Shown one piece after another: positions 45,055 through 55,203 of a DNA stretch of 64,000 nt. Below the pieces are notes generated by a model. It had not been told where the DNA came from, did no database searches, and saw only the letters and a list, made by a program, of their open reading frames with translations. The translations under genes and the position numbers were made by a program. Source of the stretch: Bacillus timonensis (lineage in GTDB: Bacteria; Bacillota; Bacilli; Bacillales; Bacillaceae_L); the NCBI RefSeq assembly GCF_000285535.1, contig NZ_HE610985.1, forward strand, positions 735,086 to 799,085. The letters run 5' to 3'. Within the stretch, counting starts at the first letter, position 1. Each line of letters starts with the position of its first letter.

Positions 45055-45500
45055 TATCCCCTCCCATCTTCAAACGTTGTTAAAGTATTTGCTAGCTTCT
45101 TAATTTCGTTCACTATTTGTTTGTTTTGTCTCATAATTTCCGTTTCATTAGTAAAAAGTCTAAATTTTGTCATTGTATCATACCCATTTTCTTCGATTTT
45201 TTTTAGATAAAATTCTATGATTAGTTTGAGTGCTGGTAGCGGATCTTTTACAACGTATACAGGGAAATGATTGGGAAGAAAGAGTGGTAATTCTTCATCC
45301 TTTGGCCAAACTGCTGCAACTGCACCATTATAAAGTGCCTTTTTTAATAATTCATCCCCTTTTTCTTGCTCAATAGAAATATATAGGCCTTTTTTCGATA
45401 AAATCGTCGGATCAGTTATGACTTCTTCGAAATAAAAATCATCATTCTTTAATCCATACGCATCCCGAAAAAGTTTCCACATATCATGATTAGATAACAA
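45054..45500 (-). CDS. Stand-alone Mur ligase N-terminal-domain protein (MurF-like), no catalytic domain
   Basis: 148 residues. Residues about 24-100 look like the UDP-substrate-binding N-terminal domain of MurE/Mur[13 protein letters not shown] start, [54 protein letters not shown]. There is no ATP loop (GTNGKT), central or C-terminal domain. The usual Ser/Arg of the DSR motif is replaced (TDPTIL). The tail (105-148) is unlike MurF. It starts at a TTG abutting the murE stop, with AAGGAG 9 nt upstream, and its stop overlaps mraY. The tight packing argues it is expressed, not debris. B. subtilis has no gene here. Confidence 0.75.
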   Translation of the reverse strand: MLSNHDMWKLFRDAYGLKNDDFYFEEVITDPTILSKKGLYISIEQEKGDELLKKALYNGAVAAVWPKDEELPLFLPNHFPVYVVKDPLPALKLIIEFYLKKIEENGYDTMTKFRLFTNETEIMRQNKQIVNEIKKLANTLTTFEDGRG

Positions 45501-46967
45501 TTATCTCAACTCCTTAATTGCACGGGCTGCAACAAGGCGGTCATCAAACGAATGAGTTTTATTCCCAATGATTTGGTAGGTTTCATGTCCTTTGCCAGCA
45601 ATGATTATTATATCATTCTCAGCTGCATTTGAAATAGCATAAAATATTGCTTTTTCACGATCAGGAATCGTAACATAAAATTCTCCTTGAACTCCAGCCT
45701 CCATCTCCTTTAGAATTTGAATGGGGTCCTCCGATCGTGGATTATCTGAAGTAAAAATAGGAACATCCGCATATTTTGTTGCAATTTGAGCCATGATTGG
45801 TCGCTTTGACCGATCTCGGTCCCCACCACATCCAACTAGGACGATAATCCTCCCTTTTGAAAACTGTTTTACCGTTTGTAAGACATTTTCCAAACTATCA
45901 GGGGTATGTGCATAATCGACAATCACAGTAAAATTTTGCCCTTCCTTCACTATTTCAAAACGCCCGGGTACACCTTTAACCTTTTCGACGGCTTTTATCA
46001 CGGTTGAAATCGCTATTCCCGAAACAATACATGTCGCAATTGCAGCCAATACATTATAAACACTAAATAACCCAACTAGATTCATTTTTATTTTAAAAAG
46101 ACCTAACGGGGTTATTAAATCAAACTCAGTTCCAGAGGCTGTCATACAAATATTACTTGCCATAATATCAGCAGACTGATCAATTCCATATGTAATAATT
46201 GTTGCGGAGGTAGATCTTGCATATTCCTCTGAAGCAGGGTCATCATTATTTAAAATAGCGAATTTCGGATTATCTTTTTCAAACCGATTCCCTAAACTAG
46301 AAAACAACAAACCTTTCACTCTGCGATACTCTTCAATCGTATGATGATAATCTAAATGATCCTGAGTCAAATTCGAAAAGACGGCTACATTAAAATCACA
46401 TCCATGGACCCTACCGATATCTATGGCATGAGACGAAACCTCCATCACTGCTGTGTTTACTTTTTCAGTCACCATTTTGTGGAAATACTTTTGCAACACA
46501 ACAGATTCTGGCGTCGTATTTTTCATTTCAATCATTCGCTCACCAATTTTTGTATACATCGTTCCAACAAGTCCTGTTTTCTGGCCAGCCTCTTTAAATA
46601 TCTCCTCGATTATATGACTTATTGACGTTTTCCCATTTGTTCCTGTTATCCCAATCAATCGGAGCTGATGGGTTGGATGTTCGTAAAACGCATCTGCCAA
46701 TACAGCCATCGCCCTTCTTGTATCCTTCACCTTGATGACCGGGATCGATACTTGCACATCTTTTTCAGCAATAATTGCAACTGCACCTTTTACCTCTGCT
46801 TGTTTTGCAAACAAATGGCCATCAAATGTACTACCTTCTATACAAAAGAATAAACTTCCCTCTTCTACCTCCCTCGAATCCATTTCAAGAGATGTGATTA
46901 AAGGATCGGCACTACCCTTTTCCGTAAAATCATGCAAGTTAGCTAATAACTCTTGTAATCTCATCAT
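45501..46967 (-). CDS. murE: UDP-MurNAc-tripeptide synthetase, meso-diaminopimelate-adding
   Basis: About 488 residues. [17 protein letters not shown] (ATP loop), [18 protein letters not shown] and SDNPRSEDP are present; the DNPR motif is the signature for meso-diaminopimelate rather than lysine. Starts are ambiguous: adjacent ATGs (MMRLQELL, matching the family) or an ATG 12 nt upstream that sits too close to its AGAGG site. Confidence 0.95.
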   Translation of the reverse strand: MMRLQELLANLHDFTEKGSADPLITSLEMDSREVEEGSLFFCIEGSTFDGHLFAKQAEVKGAVAIIAEKDVQVSIPVIKVKDTRRAMAVLADAFYEHPTHQLRLIGITGTNGKTSISHIIEEIFKEAGQKTGLVGTMYTKIGERMIEMKNTTPESVVLQKYFHKMVTEKVNTAVMEVSSHAIDIGRVHGCDFNVAVFSNLTQDHLDYHHTIEEYRRVKGLLFSSLGNRFEKDNPKFAILNNDDPASEEYARSTSATIITYGIDQSADIMASNICMTASGTEFDLITPLGLFKIKMNLVGLFSVYNVLAAIATCIVSGIAISTVIKAVEKVKGVPGRFEIVKEGQNFTVIVDYAHTPDSLENVLQTVKQFSKGRIIVLVGCGGDRDRSKRPIMAQIATKYADVPIFTSDNPRSEDPIQILKEMEAGVQGEFYVTIPDREKAIFYAISNAAENDIIIIAGKGHETYQIIGNKTHSFDDRLVAARAIKELR

Positions 46968-47133
46968 GAATTTTACCATTTCCTCTCGAAAAATTTATCA
47001 GGAATTCGCATCAAGTTAACATAATACGATAGTCTTTAGCAGTTGTCTAGTAGCCTATTTTCCTATTAGACATATAAAAAGGACACCTTACCAAAAATTT
47101 TATTCCTCTATATTAAAGGTATTCCTTTTTACA

Positions 47134-47168
47134 GAAAAAGAAGCTCAAAGGGAGAATCCTTCAGAGCT
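47134..47168 (-). terminator. Terminator after spoVD
   Basis: AGCTCTGAAGG pairs with CCTTTGAGCT around a short loop, followed by TCTTTTT on the minus strand, 4 nt past the spoVD stop. Confidence 0.7.
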
Positions 47169-47171
47169 ACT

Positions 47172-49127
47172 TTAGTTTTCATCTTTTGATTCTTTTTTAT
47201 CAGTGGCATCCCCCAAGTGAATCCGTAATGTTGTTCCTTCCTTAACCCGTTCCCCTGCATTTGGAGCCTGATCGACAACAACATTTCCTTCTCCACTAAT
47301 ATCCAATTTTATATTCATCAATTGTTGTTGCAACTCTCGTTTTGTTAAACCAATCAAATTTGGAACCTCAAGATATTTTTTATCTGTCCATAATTTAATT
47401 TCTTTCTCTATTTGTTTGTCTCGCTTTTCAATTCCAAGCAGAGGCAAGCTTTCACGCATGATGTTTCCTACGATTGGCGCAGCAACAACCCCACCAAATT
47501 GTACTGTTCCCTTCGGGTTGTCTACAGCAATGTAAACCACTATTTGTGGATCATCAGCTGGTGCAAAACCAATAAACGATACAATATGGTTATTCTGTAG
47601 ATACCCACCACCTTTTTTTGATTTTTGAGCAGTACCTGTTTTTCCACCTACACGATAACCATCCACATACGCTCCACCACCTGACCCTTTAGCGACTACA
47701 TGTTCTAGAGCATAACGCACTTTTTCTGACGTTTCTTCCGAGATCACACGTCGCTTCGCCTCAGGCTCATTCCGTTTTACAACTTCTCCAGTAACTGGGT
47801 CTACCCATTCTTTAGCAACATATGGCTTATATAGGGTTCCTCCATTTACAGCAGCTGCAACAGCTGTAACTTGTTGAATAGGCGTCACTGCAACCCCTTG
47901 ACCAAATGCAGTTGTAGCTAACTCTACCGGCCCAACATTTTCTGGTTTAAATAAGATTCCGGTACCTTCCCCTTGTAAGTCTATTCCTGTCTTTTGTCCA
48001 AAACCAAAATCCCTTATATACTTAAATAATGTATCTTTTCCTAATCTAGTTCCTAATTCAACAAATCCAGGGTTACATGAGTTTTGAACAACCTCTAAAA
48101 ATGTCTGATGTCCGTGACCTCCCCGTTTCCAACACTTAAGGGTCGCTCCCCCCACTTTTACGAATCCGGGATCATTAAAATGGTCTTTGTCTAAGTTTAC
48201 TTTCCCTTCCTCTAACGAAGCAGCGAGGGTTATTATCTTAAAGGTAGAACCAGGTTCATACGTACTCCAAACGGGTAGATTACGGTTGTACACCTCTTGT
48301 GGAACATTCCGAAAGTTTGCTGGATCAAAGTCTGGCCTTGAAGACATTCCTAATATTTCACCATTTTTGGGATTCATTGCAATTGCAATTATGCCATCTG
48401 GGTTGTATTGTGCTTCAGCGTTATCAAGTTCACGTTCGATAAGGGATTGAATTCTCGTATCAATCGTTAGCCTTAAATCAAGACCATCCTTTGGTGGAGT
48501 ATAATCATCAGCGATATTAGGCATTCTTTTCCCCTTCGCATCGGAATAGAATTGAACACTCCCCTCTTCTCCCTTTAATTCTTCATCATAGCTCTTCTCT
48601 AGACCAGTTAAGCCCTGATTATCAATCCCAGCAAAACCTAGAACATGGGAAAGATAGCTACCAAATGGGTAGTGACGTTTGGAGTCTTCCGCTATGTAAA
48701 CACCTTTTATCCCTAAAGCACGGACCTCATTTGCTTTTTCATGGGATATTTTTCGCCCCTCTGGGTTAATGTAAACTTTTGACTCGTTTTGGGTAATTTT
48801 CTTATATGCTTTTTCTTTAGACATATTCAATACGGCAGCAAGCTTCTCTGAAGCTTCAGCAGGATTCTCAATTTGCCTCGGAACAACTAAAACCGTCGGC
48901 GCACTTTGATTCGTTGCTAGCACAACATCATTTCGATCAAGAATTTTTCCTCGTTCAGGTTCAAACGGTATATCCCTACTCCATGAATCCTTTGCGAGCG
49001 CGGTCAGTTTCTCACCAACAAAAAACTGAACATACCCTAAGCGAACATCAATGATAAGAAATAATAAAAAACCTATAAATAATACTATTGATAACCTCCG
49101 TCGTACTGTCACATTTGAAACTCGCAT
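47172..49127 (-). CDS. spoVD: Sporulation class B penicillin-binding protein SpoVD
   Basis: 651 residues. An N-terminal membrane helix (about 12-30), dimerisation domain, transpeptidase with EPGSTFKII (SxxK), SCN (SxN) and GKTGTAQ (KTG), and one C-terminal PASTA domain (about 582-640, VPNLIGLTKRELQQQL). It makes spore cortex cross-links with SpoVE. The N-terminus MRVSNVTVRRRL matches B. subtilis SpoVD. Confidence 0.96.
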   Translation of the reverse strand: MRVSNVTVRRRLSIVLFIGFLLFLIIDVRLGYVQFFVGEKLTALAKDSWSRDIPFEPERGKILDRNDVVLATNQSAPTVLVVPRQIENPAEASEKLAAVLNMSKEKAYKKITQNESKVYINPEGRKISHEKANEVRALGIKGVYIAEDSKRHYPFGSYLSHVLGFAGIDNQGLTGLEKSYDEELKGEEGSVQFYSDAKGKRMPNIADDYTPPKDGLDLRLTIDTRIQSLIERELDNAEAQYNPDGIIAIAMNPKNGEILGMSSRPDFDPANFRNVPQEVYNRNLPVWSTYEPGSTFKIITLAASLEEGKVNLDKDHFNDPGFVKVGGATLKCWKRGGHGHQTFLEVVQNSCNPGFVELGTRLGKDTLFKYIRDFGFGQKTGIDLQGEGTGILFKPENVGPVELATTAFGQGVAVTPIQQVTAVAAAVNGGTLYKPYVAKEWVDPVTGEVVKRNEPEAKRRVISEETSEKVRYALEHVVAKGSGGGAYVDGYRVGGKTGTAQKSKKGGGYLQNNHIVSFIGFAPADDPQIVVYIAVDNPKGTVQFGGVVAAPIVGNIMRESLPLLGIEKRDKQIEKEIKLWTDKKYLEVPNLIGLTKRELQQQLMNIKLDISGEGNVVVDQAPNAGERVKEGTTLRIHLGDATDKKESKDEN

Positions 49128-49206
49128 ATCGATGTACCTCCTAAAAACATAAAATCCTAGGCTCGTCTAAATATATGCTTGTACATATATGAATAGAACG
49201 TAAAAG

Positions 49207-49247
49207 AAAAGCACAAGGCGCCCGTCTATCGGCTCGAGGTAGACATC
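49207..49247 (+). repeat. Family A repeat, internally deleted
   Basis: Only the ends are left: AAAAGCACAAGGCGCCC and GGCTCGAGGTAGACATCG. Same orientation as the others. Lies between pbpB and spoVD. Confidence 0.6.
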
Positions 49248-49284
49248 GAAAACTAAGTACGGAATCATGTATATTTTCATTCAT

Positions 49285-49312
49285 TAAAAAAGGAACTGAA
49301 AAATTCAGTTCC
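49285..49312 (-). terminator. Terminator overlapping the pbpB stop codon
   Basis: GGAACTGA pairs with TCAGTTCC around a 5-nt loop, then six T on the minus strand. The TGA stop of pbpB is the last three bases of the 5' arm. Confidence 0.85.
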
Positions 49313-51521
49313 CTTCGTCTTTTTGTTCACTTTTTTCTTCGTCAACCTTTTCTTCTTTTGGTGTGTTTGGTGGTTCAAGTTTTACAGTTACCTTATCACC
49401 ACTTTTTATAATAGATCCTGCCGCTAAGCTTTGATTTACAACATACCCTGTACCGCTATATGAAACTTCGATATTCATTAGATCAGCAACTCTCATGACA
49501 TCCCTTAAAGACCACCCCGTCATATCAGGCAGGGTTGGTTCTTGGTCGGTAAGAAGGAATATTGGTTCATTTGGTAGAATTTTTTCCCCTTGCTTTGGAC
49601 TTTGAGCAGTAATATTCTTTCCATTTCCAATAATAGTTGCTTGAAGTTTTAGCTTTTCAATCAACGACTTTGCCTCGCCGATTGATTTTCCTACATATGA
49701 GTCTGTTTTAATTTCTTTATCGACACTCACATTCTTTTCAACCTTTTGCTCATTCGGTTGAATATTTAAGTATTGCAAGCTATTCTGCATTACATGGTTG
49801 AAAACAATTGCGACTGGTTCATTTCCAATGTCTGTGTCCTTAAGCTTTGGTTGTTGAACAGCAACATAAACGATTAGTTTCGGATCATCCATTGGAGCCA
49901 TTCCGAGGAACGAGTAAATGAAATTACCCCTCCCTGCTAAATAACCACCTTTCGGACTAGGTATTTGTGCAGTACCCGTTTTCCCAGCTACTTGATAACC
50001 TTCAAGATTATACAGTCTTCCTGTCCCATCCGTTACAACCTTGCCTAGTAAATCCATTACTCGCTTTGCTGTACCTGCTGATACAGGTTGTCCTGCCACT
50101 TGAGGCTTATGATTTACAACCGTTTTGTTTGTATCAGGGTCGACAATCTTATCAACAACATATGGCTTCATCATCTTACCACCATTGGCAATCGCAGTAG
50201 CTGCCTGCACTTGCTGAATTGGTGTAACAGAGGATGCTTGTCCAAACGCCGTTGAAACTCTATCAATCTCCCATTTATAGTTAATTGTATTTTCAACTTC
50301 ACCTTCTAAATCAATGCCAGTTGGTCGATCAAGTCCAAAACGACCTAAATACTCTAATAACTTATCTGTCCCTAACTGTTCGTTTGCAATTTTCGCAAAG
50401 GCAACGTTAGAAGATTTTAACACGCCCTCGTCATAAGTTATTGTTCCCCAACCTACCCTGTTATGGTCACGAATCGTTTCTCCACCAGCAGAGTAGCTCC
50501 CGGAAGCAAATGTAGCATTCCCATTATAGACTCCCTCTTCAATCGCTGCTGCTAATGTGAATATTTTCATCGTTGAACCTGGTTCAAATGGATAGGAAAT
50601 GACATCATTCAAATAATTTTCGATGTTTCTACTATTTGGGTCAAAGCTAGGTCTTGTTCCCATAGCTAAGATTTCACCTGTTTTTGGGTTTGCGACAACA
50701 CCAATTACTTTTTCAGGCTCATATTCCTTGACAGCCATGTTCATAGCGTCCTCTAAAAAGGTTTGTATCGTTTGGTCAATCGTTAAGTAGACATTACTTC
50801 CATTATCAGGAGCTACTATTTGTTCTTTAGCATCTGGCAGTTTATAGCCTTTCGTATCACTCTGGAATTTCATATATCCATCTTCTTCACGGAGATATTT
50901 ATCAAGGCTTTTTTCAACCCCCAACATCCCGACAGTTTCCGTCGCCTTCGTTTTCTCGTCAGTGACCTTCTGAGCATACCCGACAACATATGATGCAAAA
51001 GTTCCATTCGGGTAGTAGCGTTTTAATTCTCTTCTAAACGCAATTCCTGGTAATTCCAGGCTTTCAATTTCCTGCTTTAATGATGTACTAATATCTCGAC
51101 CAAAAGTACCAAATTCAACCTGTTTTCTTTTAGGTTTTGTCAATATTTTATACATTTCGTTTTCATCCATATTTAAAAGTGGAGCAAGCTTACGAGCCGT
51201 TTCTTCAGGATCAACAACATGTTGTGGGTTATCTTCGTCAACGGTTAATTCTTTATCAAGGATTGCGACAACGGTGTAAGATGAAGTATCTTCAGCAATC
51301 GGATTACCATTGCGGTCATAAATCGCTCCTCGATGCGCGTCAATCACTCTTTGTTTCGTATATTTTTCTTCTGCTAAAGCCGCTAAAACGACACCATCAA
51401 CCTTACCTGTACCTTGGATATACAAAAATCTTGCCATTAATGTAAAAAAGAGCAAAGCAAATATTATACTAATAAATGCTGCTCCTCTATTTATATTGTT
51501 ATTTTTAACCTTCATTTTCAT
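49305..51521 (-). CDS. pbpB: Class B penicillin-binding protein 2B (septal transpeptidase)
   Basis: 738 residues. A membrane helix (about 15-33), pedestal, and transpeptidase with YPFEPGSTMKIF (SxxK), KSSNVAF (SxN) and AGKTGTAQIP (KTG). Two PASTA domains follow (about 605-660 and 665-720). An acidic Glu/Lys tail (721-738) ends in the terminator. It is the essential divisome transpeptidase. Starts 2 nt after ftsL. Confidence 0.96.
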   Translation of the reverse strand: MKMKVKNNNINRGAAFISIIFALLFFTLMARFLYIQGTGKVDGVVLAALAEEKYTKQRVIDAHRGAIYDRNGNPIAEDTSSYTVVAILDKELTVDEDNPQHVVDPEETARKLAPLLNMDENEMYKILTKPKRKQVEFGTFGRDISTSLKQEIESLELPGIAFRRELKRYYPNGTFASYVVGYAQKVTDEKTKATETVGMLGVEKSLDKYLREEDGYMKFQSDTKGYKLPDAKEQIVAPDNGSNVYLTIDQTIQTFLEDAMNMAVKEYEPEKVIGVVANPKTGEILAMGTRPSFDPNSRNIENYLNDVISYPFEPGSTMKIFTLAAAIEEGVYNGNATFASGSYSAGGETIRDHNRVGWGTITYDEGVLKSSNVAFAKIANEQLGTDKLLEYLGRFGLDRPTGIDLEGEVENTINYKWEIDRVSTAFGQASSVTPIQQVQAATAIANGGKMMKPYVVDKIVDPDTNKTVVNHKPQVAGQPVSAGTAKRVMDLLGKVVTDGTGRLYNLEGYQVAGKTGTAQIPSPKGGYLAGRGNFIYSFLGMAPMDDPKLIVYVAVQQPKLKDTDIGNEPVAIVFNHVMQNSLQYLNIQPNEQKVEKNVSVDKEIKTDSYVGKSIGEAKSLIEKLKLQATIIGNGKNITAQSPKQGEKILPNEPIFLLTDQEPTLPDMTGWSLRDVMRVADLMNIEVSYSGTGYVVNQSLAAGSIIKSGDKVTVKLEPPNTPKEEKVDEEKSEQKDEGN

Positions 51522-51523
51522 AA

Positions 51524-51889
51524 TTAATTTCCTTGCACAACTTTAACGTTATTCTCATTTAACACTAGGCCAAGTTCTCTAGCTTTTTCCCAAAGTCGTT
51601 CATATTCGCTTAATTCTTGAACTTGTACATAAAGGTCATTGTTTGTTTTTGTTTGTTGACTGATTGACGCTTCGATTTGCTGAATTTCGATATTTGTTTT
51701 GTATATGGATACTTGGTTAGATATGATATGAATAGCGCAGAATATCACAGCTATTGAGAATATCATCCCCAATACCTTTTCCCCTATCGAAATTCGAAAT
51801 TTCTGTCTTCTAGTTGGTCTCGTCTTTGGTGTTTGATCTGGTTGGTAGTTTTCTGTTTGTCTAACTTTGTATGCTAAATTACTCATCAT
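51524..51889 (-). CDS. ftsL: Cell division protein FtsL
   Basis: 121 residues. Basic cytoplasmic tail with TRPTRRQKFRISIGEKV, one membrane helix (about 38-57) and an extracytoplasmic coiled coil (about 60-115). It forms a complex with DivIC and DivIB that activates septal synthesis. Start is MMSNLAYKVRQ; either Met is possible. Confidence 0.93.
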   Translation of the reverse strand: MMSNLAYKVRQTENYQPDQTPKTRPTRRQKFRISIGEKVLGMIFSIAVIFCAIHIISNQVSIYKTNIEIQQIEASISQQTKTNNDLYVQVQELSEYERLWEKARELGLVLNENNVKVVQGN

Positions 51890-51942
51890 ATCCCTCCTTA
51901 AGTATCTCTTTTATGTTTCACAAAAATCACTTGTTTTTTCGA

Positions 51943-52875
51943 TCAGAGTTTCTCTGCAATTCTTAGCTTTGCAGAACGGGCTCTTTTGTTAACCTCTAAT
52001 TCCTCTTCTGAAGGTAATATCGGTTTTCTTGTGATAAGTTTTAATTTTGGTTTGTATTCATCTGGTATAATTGGTAATCCCGGTGGTAGGGGTGGCCCTT
52101 CGCTTGCCTTTTTAAAGGCTACTTTACAAATCCTGTCCTCAAGTGAGTGAAAGGTAATAACACTAACCCGTCCGCCTGTCGCCAAAAGCTCAATTGACTG
52201 ATGAATTGCATCTTCAAATACTTTTAATTCATCATTAACTGCAATTCGAATCGCTTGAAAGATCCTTTTTGCTGGATGTCCACCAGTTCTTCTTGCCGCA
52301 GCAGGAATCCCCTCTTTAATTAAGTCCACCAGCTCTAAAGTTGTTTCAATGGGTTTCTTTTCCCTTGCCGCTTCTATTTTTCTAGCAATTTGTTTTGAAA
52401 ATTTTTCTTCTCCGTATTGAAAAAAGATCCTTACCATTTGTTCATATGACCAATGATTTACAACATCATACGCTGATAATGACGAATCTTGGTTCATTCT
52501 CATATCAAGTGGTGCATCGTGATGGTAGCTAAACCCTCTTTCCGGGTTGTCCAATTGCGGAGACGAAACACCCAAGTCAAATAAAATTCCATCAACGGCT
52601 GTTATACCATGTTCATGTAATTTTTCAGTTATGTTGGCAAAATTACTTTTGATGATGGTAACAATGTCACCATATTTCGCAAGTTTGTCCCTTGCATGGT
52701 CAATGGCGATATCATCTTGATCAAAAGCAAATAACTTGCCTTTGTTTGAAAGTTTAGAAGCTATGTATGAACTATGTCCTGCACCACCAAGTGTGCAGTC
52801 AACGTATATTCCATCTGGATGAATCTTTAATCCATCTGCAGCCTCTTTTAATAGAACGGTTTTGTGTTCGAACAT
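51943..52875 (-). CDS. rsmH: 16S rRNA (cytosine-1402-N4)-methyltransferase
   Basis: 310 residues. Starts [16 protein letters not shown]; the SAM-binding [27 protein letters not shown], and VISFHSLE-type [10 protein letters not shown] motifs are complete. It methylates C1402 in the 16S P-site. Lies between mraZ and ftsL as in most bacteria. Confidence 0.97.
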   Translation of the reverse strand: MFEHKTVLLKEAADGLKIHPDGIYVDCTLGGAGHSSYIASKLSNKGKLFAFDQDDIAIDHARDKLAKYGDIVTIIKSNFANITEKLHEHGITAVDGILFDLGVSSPQLDNPERGFSYHHDAPLDMRMNQDSSLSAYDVVNHWSYEQMVRIFFQYGEEKFSKQIARKIEAAREKKPIETTLELVDLIKEGIPAAARRTGGHPAKRIFQAIRIAVNDELKVFEDAIHQSIELLATGGRVSVITFHSLEDRICKVAFKKASEGPPLPPGLPIIPDEYKPKLKLITRKPILPSEEELEVNKRARSAKLRIAEKL

Positions 52876-52933
52876 GTTTGCACCTCTTATAATTATCTTG
52901 TTATATCATTATTATCTTTAACACAGAAGATAA

Positions 52934-53365
52934 TTATATATCAAAACCGATCATATTTTCAGCTATATCAGAAAAAGATTCTTCAGAAGCAGCAAAATAT
53001 TCTTCCCACTTCTCCTTACTCCAAATTTCAATACGGTTTGATACCCCAAGCACCACACATTCCTTTTCAAGCCCAGCATACGAAAGAAGTGGTGTTGCAA
53101 TATTTACTCTTCCTTGTTTATCAAGTTCACATTCAATCGCTCCAGAAAAGAAAAATCGTGTGAAAGCACGAGCGTCTTTTTTAGTCAATGGGAGTGTTTT
53201 TAATTTATCCTCAAGTATTTTCCATTCAGATTGTGGGTAACCGAACAAGCATTGATCCAATCCCCTAGTTAAAACAAATGTTTCACCTAGGTTATCTCGA
53301 AACTTAGCAGGTATTATCATTCGGCCCTTCGTATCAACAGTATGATGGTATTCTCCCATGAACAT
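52934..53365 (-). CDS. mraZ: Transcriptional regulator MraZ
   Basis: 143 residues from MFMGEYHHT, the length of B. subtilis MraZ. Two AbrB-like SpoVT domains with the conserved [13 protein letters not shown] and [12 protein letters not shown] motifs. It represses the division cluster by binding GTGG repeats, which occur just upstream. Upstream in-frame starts (to 53380) overlap the promoter region. Confidence 0.95.
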   Translation of the reverse strand: MFMGEYHHTVDTKGRMIIPAKFRDNLGETFVLTRGLDQCLFGYPQSEWKILEDKLKTLPLTKKDARAFTRFFFSGAIECELDKQGRVNIATPLLSYAGLEKECVVLGVSNRIEIWSKEKWEEYFAASEESFSDIAENMIGFDI

Positions 53366-53375
53366 ATCCATTGTC

Positions 53376-53421
53376 CCCACTTTCTGTATTTATATTACCA
53401 CAATCCCCCACTTTCCACCAC
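53376..53421 (-). promoter_or_regulatory. MraZ-binding box and extended -10 promoter of mraZ
   Basis: On the minus strand GTGG occurs at 53421-53418, 53411-53408 and 53401-53398, exactly 10 bp apart, with a further AAAGTGGGG at about 53383-53375. This is the direct-repeat arrangement bound by MraZ. TGGTAATAT (extended -10, box TAATAT at 53397-53392) overlaps the third repeat, so binding would block the promoter. Confidence 0.75.
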
Positions 53422-53444
53422 CCAAAATTATTATTTTTTTCCAA

Positions 53445-53476
53445 ATGAAAAAATCCCCGGAATTCCGAGGATTTTC
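53445..53476 (-). terminator. Terminator after bshC
   Basis: AAAATCCTCGGAA pairs with TTCCGGGGATTTT around the palindromic centre, with six T on the minus strand. It insulates the mraZ promoter from upstream genes. Confidence 0.8.
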
Positions 53477-53486
53477 GATAGGTTTT

Positions 53487-55112
53487 TTATAGTTTTATTA
53501 CCTTATGTTTTCCGTTAAATTCAAACGGGAGTTCTACTAAATCTTTAATAAATTCGTCTCCATACTTATTTAAATAGTAATACACATTCCATACTCTCTC
53601 TTGCGGGGAACCAAGTGGGAGAAGTGATGTTTCAATACGGTTGAACCGATTCAATTCAATTTCATTACGTTTTAATATACTACGATTAAATGTGTTCTTT
53701 AGGAAGTCAAACTGGGCTTGAATGTTTTGCGCATTTTTTAATAAAAGTTCCGCTAATCCTGAATCAACTTCAAGTCCCACATTTCGAACCTTTTTGTGGA
53801 TTTGCTCTACTTCTTTCTTTGCTTCATTAATCACCCTGTCCACATCAGATGTTTGCTTATCCAACCATGTCTTTTTTGCTTTTTCAAGTTCACCAGCTAA
53901 GGCACCCTCAATTGTTAAACCAATATCTTCAATATTGGATTCAATCGCTCTTTCTACAATTGTCATCATTAATCGTGGCACGACAGGCGGCATCTCAATG
54001 TCCATTACCGAAAACACTTGTTTAAGTTCTGCCCAATAGGATACCTCACCAGGTCCAGAAATAAACGCAAGAGTTGGGAATAAGAGCTCCTGCATAACTG
54101 GCCGAGTAACAACGTTGTTACTAAGAAGTTCCGGTTGGTTCTCCGCTACTTCAAGCAATTCGTCACCACAAAGGATACACTCATTATTTTTCCCGCTAAA
54201 TATATCATGTGCCACATTATACTCAAGCAATATGCGTTCATCATTCTGAGTATAGAAAAGATTTGCACTAGACTCGTTCATGTCTATTGTTTTTGGATAC
54301 TGATATGATGACAGTACTTCCTGCTGTAGTAACAGCGAATCATGGATTTCTCTATTTTTTTCAACCATTTTTCTTAAATATTGCGATTGAAGCTTTCTAA
54401 TTTCTTTCGAACCAGAATCCACAAGAACAAGCCCCGATTCTCCAAATAGTTCATTAATAATTTGTATAAAGAAATCTACATATGTTTTTGATTTATTTAC
54501 ATAGCCTGTTAATCGATCGAGTAAACCATTTGTATAATTGGTTTCTCCATATGTCTCAAATATGTCTTCAATCCACTCCAGTAACCCATTTTGTTCGATT
54601 TCTATCGATGATACCATTGTCTTCCGATTGTGATATTGTGGGACCGCCCTTTTTCGAATACCATTCTTAAGGTTTACATAGAGGTGATTGATCTCTGCAA
54701 AATCATGATCTTCTCCTGCAATCCAAAACACCGGTATAACGGGTACATTTAATGTCCCTTCTTGTTCTTTTGCAAGCTTTATAATAGAAACGATTTTATG
54801 AATTGTATATAACGGACCAGTCATTACACCCGCTTGCTGACCACCTATAATTACCATACTATTTGGATTTGTTAGTTTGTTGATATTGTCAATCGTATTT
54901 GGATGGTAATTTAATCTTTTATTAAAAGCAAGCAAATGCTCTACAAGTTTTTCGCGTTCAAAATATCGTTTTATAAGATCTTTTTTTCTCACCTCATAGA
55001 CTAAAGGAGAATGTATGTCATAATCGAAAAATTTCTCTATATCCATTCTACCTGAAAGGTAATCATTCATTAATCGATTTGAAGCTGGCAAAGAGAGATC
55101 CAAAACCTCCAT
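53487..55112 (-). CDS. bshC: Bacillithiol synthase BshC
   Basis: 541 residues. It joins cysteine to glucosaminyl malate to finish bacillithiol, the main low-molecular-weight thiol of Bacillaceae. The Rossmann core has IIGGQQAGVMTGPLYTIHKI and VFWIAGEDHDFAEINH; a long coiled coil spans about 385-475. Its place before mraZ matches B. subtilis yllA. Confidence 0.95.
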   Translation of the reverse strand: MEVLDLSLPASNRLMNDYLSGRMDIEKFFDYDIHSPLVYEVRKKDLIKRYFEREKLVEHLLAFNKRLNYHPNTIDNINKLTNPNSMVIIGGQQAGVMTGPLYTIHKIVSIIKLAKEQEGTLNVPVIPVFWIAGEDHDFAEINHLYVNLKNGIRKRAVPQYHNRKTMVSSIEIEQNGLLEWIEDIFETYGETNYTNGLLDRLTGYVNKSKTYVDFFIQIINELFGESGLVLVDSGSKEIRKLQSQYLRKMVEKNREIHDSLLLQQEVLSSYQYPKTIDMNESSANLFYTQNDERILLEYNVAHDIFSGKNNECILCGDELLEVAENQPELLSNNVVTRPVMQELLFPTLAFISGPGEVSYWAELKQVFSVMDIEMPPVVPRLMMTIVERAIESNIEDIGLTIEGALAGELEKAKKTWLDKQTSDVDRVINEAKKEVEQIHKKVRNVGLEVDSGLAELLLKNAQNIQAQFDFLKNTFNRSILKRNEIELNRFNRIETSLLPLGSPQERVWNVYYYLNKYGDEFIKDLVELPFEFNGKHKVIKL

Positions 55113-55203
55113 AAATTATTGTTCTTCCTTTCTTATCCAGTATATATCTTAGATGAGTATAGCACGCTTTTTATAGAATCCAAAAATATCCGCTCATGGT
55201 TAT

